Part shown: positions 16,756 to 28,700 of the stretch, in pieces
Layout of the letters: the number at the start of each line of letters is the position of its first letter
Numbering within the stretch: position 1 is the first letter of the stretch
Virus record (IMG/VR): IMGVR_UViG_3300025767_000021
Location: 1 to 58,294 of that record
Strand: one strand, 5' to 3'
From: a virus
DNA: 58,294 bases
Notes under the pieces: model-generated
Database searches by the model: none
Seen by the model: the letters and a program-made list of their open reading frames with translations, nothing else
What the model was told of the DNA's origin: nothing
Translations under genes and position numbers: made by a program

Positions 16756-19700
16756 ATGGCTAGATTAATACCAAGAAAACAGGTTGAAGAGGTACAAGAT
16801 TTTATCAGAGATACCTCATTTGCTGGAAATGTAACAGTTTCCGGTTCTCTTTTAGTATCTCAGAGTTTTTCAATGGGTTCAAACCCAAACACTGTATCTG
16901 ATATTACTGGTTCGGTATTCCTTACGGGTTCCCTTACTATCGATGGTCCTCTTAATGTTGTTGGTGACCAAGCCGTAAATCTTACATCTTCAATTTCATT
17001 GGAATCATTGGATTCTCAAAAATTTGGTGGAATAAGACCTGAAGATTTTGGAGCAATGGATGCTACTCTTTATGTATCCTCAACTTCTGGTGATGATAAT
17101 AACGATGGTAGAACTCAACAATTCCCACTAAGAACTATTAAGAAAGCGGCTGAATTGGCAACCGCTGGTGATGATGGTAGATATGGGTTACCAACTGGTT
17201 CATTGTTTACGGGTTTCCGAATCGAAGTTTCCGCTGGTACTTATTTGGAAGAAAACCCAATCGAACTCCCAAGAAACACAACGGTTTGGGGAGCTGGTTT
17301 AAGGGTTACTAAAGTTGTTGCTAAGAATGAAAACGAAGATTTATTTTGGGTAAATAGTGGTAACTATTTAGCAGAAATGACTTTTGCTGGATTAAGAGTA
17401 TTTCCATCCGTTGATAATGCTAGAAGTGGATTCGCTATTGCATTCGCTCCAAACGCATTTATCACAACATCTCCATATGTTCAGAACTGTTCGATGATTT
17501 CCAATCAGGAAAACTCATTCTTAGAGAAATACGAAACAATTCCAGCTGGTGGTGGTGGTTTGAATGTAGATGGTAATAGAATTCATCCCGATTCACCTCT
17601 TGCTTCTATGGTATTGGATGCATATACTCAGATTGCGCCAAATGGTGTGGGTTGTCAAGTTGTTGGTAGAGGATTCATTCAGTTGGTATCTTTCTTCACC
17701 AACTTCTCAGCATACGCAGTGAAGGTATTAGATGGTGGACAAGCAGTACTACTTAACTCAAACACCTCATTTGGTGATTTTGGTATGTATGCTAGTGGTT
17801 CTCGTTTCATCACAGGTAGTGGTGGTAATATCGAAGCATTCAATAGAGTAAGGGATAATTATACTATTATCATCGATACGATTGAGGATGGGTTATCTGC
17901 TATTCCTGAATTTGTTCCTAACACAAATCAAGGTATCAAAGTAACCGATGAGTTACAATATTTTATTAGTGGACAATCTTCGGATGCTATAGCTGAGCAG
18001 GCAAAATCTGAATATAGACTGGTTTCAAATATTGTTGAAAGTGGTATTTCAAATATACCAACACTATTAGCTAAATCAGCAACTAGAGGATACAACACTG
18101 GTTCCGTTTGGAATATCTCCAATGGTATCCAAACAACAGGTTCGGTATCAGCCACATCAACCGAATTAAATATTATAGATGATAGATTCACAAAAGTAAA
18201 GGAAACTTTAAGACTAGGTAACAGAGCAACTTCTAGCTATACTTTAGTTGATAACATTGTTGGTTTGGTAAAAGCAACAGACGAAATACAATATGTGGGT
18301 TCTGATGCGGCAACTTCGGTTGAAGTGGATATAATCAATAGGCATTTTAACACCATTTTGAGTATAGTTGAATTCGGATTAAATGATACAAACAATCCAT
18401 TAAGTCCATTCACTTCATCAAATGCTGGTAATATTAAGATAACAGAGACACCTCAATTTATAACTGATATTTCATCATCATTGGCTGTACAACAAAAGAT
18501 AAGTGCTTCTTTTGCAACTGTGTATCAAATTTTAGATTTGGGTAGTGATTATGCTCCTACTATTATTCCAAGTTCTTCATTCGAAAATCCATCTATTGAT
18601 TACCAAAATGGGTACAGTGCATTATTAGGAAACTTATCATTTATTCAAGAGGAAACGATAGCATATCTATCATCTTCTTGGAGCGATTTTGAATATAATC
18701 AAGATACTTGTAAACGAGATTTGGGTTACATTGTAAGTGGTGCAGCACATGATTTACTTTATGGTGGTAATGAGGAATCGGTAAGAAATGGTAATTTTTA
18801 TTATGATATTCCATCGGAAGCAACTTCTTCACAAAAACAACAAACATTAGATGCAATTCGATACGCAAGTGGATTAGCTCAAAAAGTAATAAGTAATGTT
18901 ACTTTTATAGAACCATCTATAAATGTTGAAAATGCATATGATTTATTAGTAAACAATAAAACATTCATTCAAGAAGAAGTAATTGCATTTGTATCATCTT
19001 CTTGGAGGGGGTTTGATTACAATGAAGTAACTTGTAAAAGAGATGTAGGATATATTATAGATGCGGTAGCAACCGATTTAAGATATGGTGGTAACGAACG
19101 AAGTTTAATTGCGGGTAGATATTATTATGATTACCCATCTGAAGCAACTACAACTCAGTTATTACAAACTACCGATGGTATTGAATGGGCACGAGATTTA
19201 TCTAAAAAATTAATTGTAAAGGATACATTTGTATCACCATCTTCAATCAACCAATCGGTATATGATTTGATTGTTGAAAATAGAAGTTTAATTCAAGAAG
19301 AAACTGTAAGGTTTGTAGATACTCAATTCCCTAACTTAGTTTATCTAAGAGATAAATGTAGAAGAGATACGGGATATATTTTAGATGCGGTAGCAACTGA
19401 CCTTCTTTATGGTGGTAACCAAAAGAGTATTAGAGCCGGATTATATTACCAAGCTGTATCAGTTGATAAGGTTAATGGTGAACAATTAAATGAAACCATT
19501 GATGCTATTTCTTATGCTAAATCATTTGTTGATAAGGTAGTTACAAATGAATTAGTGGAAATACCACAACTCGTTGATAATACCAAAGCTAGAGTTAGGG
19601 CAGGTGATATCCTTCCATTTACATCATCATTACTTTCTGGTAGTGAAGATATTAGAGTAAAAGTGAGTTCATCTTTTGGTTTGGTAGAGGATATTATTAA

Positions 19701-22700
19701 AAAGGGAGAAAGTTCATTATTAACTGCAATTGCTGGTAACACACCAAACTTTAAATGGACTATTGATGAACCCAAGTTGGTAACAAATGGTACTATTGTA
19801 ACTTCATCTTCCGATACTTCTAATGTTGAAAATATTGTAACCAATTATGGTATCATAACGGATATAATTACAAATGGTACATCCGTAGCTCCAACTGAAG
19901 TTACCAATTGGACTGGTAGTATTAAAGTAACCGATACAACTCAATACACAAATGGTAGTTCAGTTGCAACTTCTACTGAAGGAACTTTGGTTAGTTCATC
20001 TATTTCAATCGTAAAAACCGCAGTTGAATTGGGAACTGGTTCATTACCTTCTTTACTTGAAAATAGTTCAAGTATTTATGTGGGTGGTGTTGCACCTATA
20101 ACAAACGCAACAACCGCTTCATCTGCGGAAGTAAACAAAGTAAGTTCTTCATTTGCAATCGTATTAGATATTGTAGAAAATGGAACGGGTTCACTTCCAA
20201 CCATAGTTGAAAACATTTCAGAAAATATTAAATTTACTTCGGCAACTCAAATTACAAATTCGGGTAGTGCTGATAGCGATGATGTATCATTTATTTCATC
20301 TTCATTCGCAATTGTAACATCAATTGTAACAAATGGAACTGGTTCACTTCCAACTAAGAGTGATTATGGTTCTCCATTAACCGCATCTAATGTAGTTGCG
20401 GCTTACAACTTATTGATTGATAACATTTCATTCATTCAAGATGAAACAATCGCTTATCTATCATCTTCTTGGAGTACTGCTTCATACGATGAAGCTAAGT
20501 GTAGAAGAGATGTTGGATTTATTGTAAGTGGAGCAGCGGAAGATTTATTACATGGTGTGGTATCTCAATCGGTTGTAAATGGTGAGTTTTATTATAATTT
20601 CCCATCAAAGGCAGAAACTATACAATTAAACCAAACAATTGATGGTATCAATTACGCAAGTAAGTTATCACAAAAAATTGTACAAAACGAATTATTCGAA
20701 ACCGCATCATCCGAAAGAAGAGCCGCTTGGGATTTAATTGATTCCAACATTGAGTTCATCAAAGATGAAACTATACTCTACCTTTCTTCTTCTTGGAGTA
20801 CATTCGATTATAATGAGGTAACTTGTAAGAGAGATGTAGGATACATCTTAGATGCAGTAAGAACTGATATCTACTATGGTGGTAACGAACGAAGTGTAAT
20901 TGCAGGGGAGTACTACTACCTATATCCATCTCAGGCAACTGTTGGAAACGATGGTGATACTGGTGGAGAATTAAACCAAACTTTAGATGGTATCAACTTT
21001 GCACGAAGATTGGCAGAAAAGGTAGTTGAACAAGCTACATTCACTCAACCATCTCAAGCGGTATTGGATGCTAAAGATTTATTAGTAAACAACAAACAAT
21101 TCATCGCTGATGAGGTGGTAGCATTTGTATCATCTTCTTGGAGTGAAGTTGTGTACAATGAAACAACTTGTAAGAGAGATACTGGATACATCTTAGATGC
21201 CGCAATTACCGACTTGGTATATGGTGGTAATGAAAGAAGTAGAGTAGCAGCAGAATACTATTATAGATACCCATCATCCGCAGTAGTGGGTGGTGTTCCA
21301 TCAACAACTCAACAAAAAGACCCAACAGTCGATGCTATTGAGTACTTGGTTGGCATCTCACAACAAATCGTATTAGGAACTACATTTACATCAGCGGATA
21401 GTACAAAAGTTTCCATTGCAAATACTGTTAGAGAAAACAAAGCATACATCCAACAAAGTGTGTTGGATTACATAAATTATAGATACGCATATCTAAACTA
21501 TAACCAATCTAAATGTTATAGAGATATTGGGTTTATCACAGATGCAATCTTAACTGATTTAGTTTATGGTGGTAATCAAAGAAGTATCCAAGCTGGTTCA
21601 TTCTATTACAAATTCCCATCTCAAGCTACTGGCTTCCAATTAGATGAAACTATTGTAGGTATTAACTATGGTAGGGATTTAACCGAAATGATTATTAGAG
21701 GAGCTAAGCAAATTGAAGATTCATTTGATGTGGTTGTTAAGATTATTGAAAGTGGTAGTTCGGTACAAACCGATAAAACCATTGGATTGGCTTATAATGG
21801 TTTACCAATTTCACAAGTGGGTACTCCAAAGAACTCTTATGGTGATAACTTAATCACTACTACTATTGGTACAATTTTACCTGATGATGTAACTGAAGTA
21901 TTGAATGTTGTGGGTGGTATTAAATTTAATGATAACACACAATACTCTTCTTCTATATCAGCATCAGCTACTTTATCGGCTGAAATCTCAGAATCATTCA
22001 GAACTGTAATTGATATTATTGATTATGGTATTAGTGGTTCACAACAAATATCAGGTTCGGCTAACTCATCTTCATATTTTGAAGTAATTACTTTACCGAA
22101 TGATACTGAAGCATTTTATTTTACACAAGAACAACTTCAATATTTTGATGGAAGAAATGGTTGGAGATTGGGTGGTGAAGATACTGGTTCATTCGAAGGT
22201 TCAATTAAAGACCCAACTATTACATTGGTTAGAGGGGAAATGTATAATTTCTCAATCAATGATATGGGATTTGAAGATAGTACAATCAATAGACCATTGT
22301 TAATCAAAACTAAGAGAACTGCTGGTACTGTTTATGATGTATATGAAAGTATTGGATTGGTAAACAATGGTATCACATTTGGTACAATTACTTTTACACC
22401 ATTAGCTGATACGCCTGATACACTTTACTATGTAAATCCAAATAATATTTCGGCAAGTGGTGTAATCAATATTGTAGATAGTTTACCACTTTCAGATGAG
22501 CAAGAATTGGTATATGTTCCAACTAAGGGTGAGTTTGAAAAAGTATTAAATACTGCTGGTAATATCAAAGTATCAACAGCTACTCAATACACTTCTTTAT
22601 TGAACGCTTCTATTAGTGAAAGAAATAATATTAGTTCTTCAATTAGTACTGTAATTAATGTATTGGAAAGTGGAAGTTCAGTAGCACCAACTATTGTAAA

Positions 22701-25700
22701 AACAATTGATGGTTTGATTAAGAGAGGTGATGTGAATCAGATAACTTCTTCATTAAGTATTTCATCTGGTACACTTTCAAAAATATCTTCATCATTTGCA
22801 ATCGTATTGGATATTATCCAAAATGGAACTGGTTCATTGCCAACTCAAATCGATAATACAACTGAAGGTATTAAAGTAACTAATCTATCTCCGGGTATTG
22901 GAGAACTTGAGGATTACACTGGTATTTTACCAACAATATCCGCATCATTTGCAATTGTATCTGATGCAATATTAAATGGAACTGGTTCAACACCAACTGC
23001 ATCACTTTATGGTTCTCCAGTAAATGATACTGATATCATAACCGCATATGGTTTGATTACCTCAAGTGTAGCATTTATTCAAGCTGAAACAATAGCTTAC
23101 TTATCATCATCTTGGTCAACTTTCGAATACAACGAAGCAAGTTGTAGTAGAGATGTTGGATATATCGTAAATGGTGTGGCTGAGGATTTAAGATATGGTG
23201 TAGTATCTGCATCGGTGGTAAACGCTAAGTACTACTATGAATTCCCATCTGAAGCAACATCATCACAAGCAAATCAAACAGTAGATGGTATCAACTATGC
23301 ATATAGATTGACCGAACAAATTATCAAAGGTGTATCATTCGTAACTGCATCACAAGATAGATTGGATACTGAAACTATCATTAGAAATAATGTGAACTTT
23401 ATCAAAGAAGAAGCAATCACATTCTTATCTTCAAGCTGGTCTACATTTGATTACAACGAAATTACTTGTAAGAGAGATATCGGATACATCTTAGATGCTA
23501 CCATTACTGATATTGTATATGGTGGTAACGAAAGAAGTATCAACGCAGGTGTATTCTATTACAAATATCCATCTGAAGCAACTGGTTCACAATTATTCCC
23601 AACATTGGATGGTATTCAATATGCTGGTGAAGTTACTAAAGAAGTGGTTAGTGGTTCAATATTTATCGAACCATCTTCAGTTAAATTAAACGCATACGAA
23701 TTAGTACATCAAAATAGAGAACTAATCCAAGATGAAGTAATTTCTTACATCTCATCTTCTTGGAACTCATTTGATTACGATGATGTTAAGTGTAGACGAG
23801 ATGTAGGATACATCTTAGATGCAGCAACAACTGATTTCATCTACGGAGGAAATGAGAGAAGTGTAATCGCTGGAGATTTCTATTATAGATATCCATCACA
23901 AGCAACGGGTTCACAATTGAATCAGACAGTAGATGGTATCGTTTACGCTCAGAGATTGGCGGATAAAATGTTAAGTAACACTCTCTTAGTAACCGCATCG
24001 TTGGAAAGAAGAGAGGTTTATGATTTAATTGAACGAAATAGAGAATTAGTACAAGATGAGGTAATTTCTTACATTTCATCTTCTTGGGTTGGATTTGATT
24101 ACGACCAAAACAAATGTAGAAGAGATGTTGGGCATATCTTAGATGCCGTTGCAACTGACTTGAGATATGGTGGTAACGAAAGAAGTGTTATTGCTGGTGA
24201 GTACTATTGGTTATACCCATCGGATGCAACTGAAGGACAGAAAGTAGAAACTATCGATGGTATCGTACATGCAGCTAACTTAGTTCAAAAGATTGTTCAG
24301 AATGTGGTACTACAATTACCATCATCCGATAAGTTGGAAGTTTGGAATACTATTAGAAACAATAGAACACTAATCCAAGATGAGACTGTTGAGTATATTG
24401 ATTATGCATTCCCATTCTTAAACTACAATAAAACAAAATGTAGAAGAGATGTTGGACACATTTTGGATGGTGTAGCAACTGATGTTCTATGGGGTGGTAA
24501 CCAAAGAAGTGTGAAGAGTGGTGATTTTTATTATAGATATCCATCATTAGCAACCGGTGTTCAAATTGAAGAAACTATTGCTGGTATCAGATACGCTCAA
24601 AGTTTATTGAAAAATATCGTAGTTGATAATACTTTAGAATCACCATCATTAGTTCTTAATACGGATGGAAACATAAGGGTAACTTCATTTGAACCTACAT
24701 TATCTTCAATTGCATTGAGTGGTTCATATCAAACCGAAGTTAGTAAATCGATAGATAGTGTAACTGGAATTATTACAACTGGAATTAAATCGTACACTCC
24801 AACTACTGCAACTTACAATCCTGCAACTGGTGATTTCGCAATGACAATCGTAAGACATGGTTTAAGTGTTGGTGATAGTATCTATCTAAAACCTGAATCA
24901 TTCACATTCACTTGTGAAATGGATGGTAATAGAACCGAACACAAATTACCTTCAGCTGGACAACCTGCATACGATAGTAGATTAACCATTAAATCAGTAA
25001 CATCAAACACTGTAACTGTAAATGTTGGAGCATCTGGTCCAAACATTGAGTTCAACCCAACTAACGCATCTTATGACCCAGCAACTGGTGATTTCGTAAT
25101 CACTGTTGGGGAACATACTTTAAGTGTTGGTGAGGGGGTTGTACTTGCAACTGGTTCATTCGCATTTACTTGTGAAATGGATAATAACCAATCGGTTAAA
25201 TCTTACCCTCGATTTGGAATCGACCAATATTCAGTTCGTTCATTACCAATCACTGCGGTAAGTGATACTACGATGACAGTAAATGTTGGAGCATCTGGTC
25301 CAAACAAATACTTCACACCTGTATCTGCCTCTTACAACGCATTAAGTGGTGATATGACTCTGACTGTAAGTGAATCATTCGGATTGGGAGTTGGTAGAAG
25401 TGTGGTGTTAGAAAACGAATCATTCGCATTCACTTGTGACCAAGATGGTGATTTAACAACTCACTCTTATCCAAGAAGTGGTTCAGACCCATACGCTGAA
25501 AAATCAATTGTGATTACTTCAGTTGGTACAACATCACATACTCCAACCGATGCTCCTTACAACCCATCAACTGGTGTGGTAACATTAACAATTGCAAATC
25601 ACGGATTTAGTAATGGTGATTATGTGAAAGTTGATGATGGTGCATTGACTTATACTTGTGTATCTGATAACAACCAAACCGAACATTCGTACCCAAGAGC

Positions 25701-28700
25701 TGGATATGATTATCCATCTGGTAGATGGTTGGAAATTTCTAATGTAACTACAAACACATTCGATATCAATGTAGGTTCTTCATCTTACTTAGGTGAACAC
25801 ACATTCATATCAGCAACTACAAATGGTATTAAGAGACAAGATGGTACATTCACAATCAATGTAGGAGATGCTGGAAGTGCTTCTGGTTCAATCCATACAT
25901 TCGTATCAGCTTCACAAAATGCAGTTAAGCACGAACCACAATCGGTTCATACTTTCGTATCGGCATCAAACGGAGCTGTGAAACACTTACCACAATCTAC
26001 TCACACATTTGTGAGAACACAACGAGATTCGGTAACTACATTACCTGTATTAACTGAATCAATTGAGGGATTAATTAAGATTAACGATATCGAACAATAC
26101 ACATCATCATTAAGTGGTAGTGAAGTTGAGGCAGGATATGTAACTCGTAGTGTAGGATTCATCAACGATATTATCAGATTTGGAACTGATGATATTCCAT
26201 TCGCATTAGCTAAGTGGTATGATGATACTTTAGATGTACCTCAAAACTTAACTACTGGTTCTTATGTAACCGCTAGTGGTACTTACACAACTACAACTGA
26301 GTTTGGTATCGTAAGTTCATCATTTGGTCAAATTATCAATATTATTGAAAATGGTATTGGTTCATTGCCAACATTGGTGAACAACTCATCTAACAATATT
26401 AAAGTAACTGATACAACTCAATTTACTTCTTCACTAAGTGGTTCATCAACCGAACTTTCGAAAGTGAACGCAAGTGTGGGTATCATTGAAAATATTGTTC
26501 AAAATGGATTGAGTGTTAAACCTACAATCGTATTTAACAACTCAGATAGAACAAACTTAATCAAAGTAACTGATACTGCACAAATCACATCAGCTAGTTT
26601 TGGTGATAGATTACAACAAAGATTGATTTCATCATCAATAGCAGTTGTTCTTGATATTGTGGAAAATGGTACTGGTTCATTACCAACTATTGAAGATTAT
26701 GGTGATGCATCTGATGCACCAAAAACAATCGCAGCTTATAACTTATTAAAGTTAAACATTCCGTTTATTCAATCGGAAACAATCGCTTACCTATCTTCTT
26801 CTTGGAGTAATTTGGATTATAATGAAGCAAGTTGTAGTAGAGATGTTGGATTGATTATCTCAGGCGCAGCAGAGGATATGTTACATAACTCACTTTCTGC
26901 TTCAGTTGTAAATGGTAAGTTCTACTATGAATTCCCATCTGCAGCAATTGTAAGTGGTAGTTCATCACCAACATCATCCGCACAATTAGTACCAACTTTA
27001 GATGGTATTAAATACGCTGGTAGAATGGCTGAGAACATCGTAAGAGGATATACTTATGTAACTTCTTCACAAGCGGTTTCTGCTTCAGTAGAATTGATTA
27101 GAAACAACAAAGAATTCATCAAAGAAGAAACAATCGCATTCATCTCTTCATCTTGGAGTGATTTTGATTACAATTCCGTAACTTGTAAGAGAGATGTTGG
27201 TTTTATCTTAGATGCGGTAGCAACTGATTTACTTTACGGAGGTAACGAAAGAAGTGTAACCGCTGGTGATTTCTATTATAGATATCCATCTTCGGCAATC
27301 GTAGGTGGTGTACCTTCAGCAACTCAACAAAAAGACCCAACGGTAACTGCAATCGATTTCGTTCAAAATATGGTAACTGAAGTGGTTAGTGGTTCGGTAT
27401 TCGTAACCGCATCTTCGGAAGTTGAATATGTGTACGATGCACTTCGATTGAATAGAGGATTTATCCAAAACGAAACTATTGCATTTGTAAACGCTAAGTA
27501 TCCAAACTTAGATTACAACGAAGCAAGTTGTAGAAGAGATACTGGATTCATCGTAGATGCGGTGGCAACTGATTTAAGATGGGGTGGTAACCAAAGAGCA
27601 TTAACTGCTGGTGAATTCTATTATAGATTCCCATCTCAGGCAACTGGATACCAATTAACCGAAACTGTTGATGCACTAATCTACGCTAGAGATTTAAGTG
27701 AGAAAATCATTGATAAAGAAACTCTATTTGTTCCAACTGGAAGTTTGAATACCGATAATGGAATCAAAGTAACTTCATTCTCACCTGCAACTGGTGGTAG
27801 TGTAACTGATATTTCAGTTCTTAACACAATTTCATCTTCGTTCGCAATTGTATCGGATGCAATCTTAAATGGAACGGGTTCAACCCCAACCGCATCGGCG
27901 TATGGTTCTCCATTGACAAGTTCAAACATCGTAACTGCTTACGGATTGATTACTGCAAGTGTACCATTCATTCAAGCGGAAGTTGTAGAATATATCTCAT
28001 CTTCTTGGGTTGGATTTGAATACGATGATGTTAAATGTGCTAGAGATGTAGGATTTATTGTAAATGGTGTTGCAACCGATTTATTACATAATTCAGTTTC
28101 CGCATCAGCTACAAATGCTAGAGAGTATTATAGAGCAACTAAATTATCTGAAGCAACTGGTTCACAAAGAATGCAAACATTTGATGGTATCAATTACGCA
28201 TACCAATTGACAGAACAAATTGTGAAAGGCGTAACCTTTGATTTCCCAACAACTCAGATATCAGCATCTGTATCATTGATTAGAGGTAACAAACACTTTA
28301 TCCAATCGGAATCAATCGCATACCTAAGTTCGTCTTGGGAAGGATTTGAATATAACCAAGAAACTTGTAAGAGAGATGTAGGATATATTGTAGATGCAGT
28401 AGCAACCGATTTACTTTATGGTGGTAACCAAAGAAGTAAGATTGCTGGTGAATTCTACTACAAATTCCCATCTAACGCAACAACTTCAGAATTAGAACCA
28501 ACTATAACTGGTATCAAATACGCTGGTGATGTGGCAAGTAAATTGGTACAAAACGAAGTATTTGTAACCGCATCTGCTGAAAGAGTAGCTGGAAATAGAG
28601 TAATCTTAGATAATAAAGAATTTATCCAAAACGAAGTAATCGCTTATGTATCTTCTTCTTGGAGTGATTTCGATTATAACGAAGCTAGTTGTAGTAGAGA

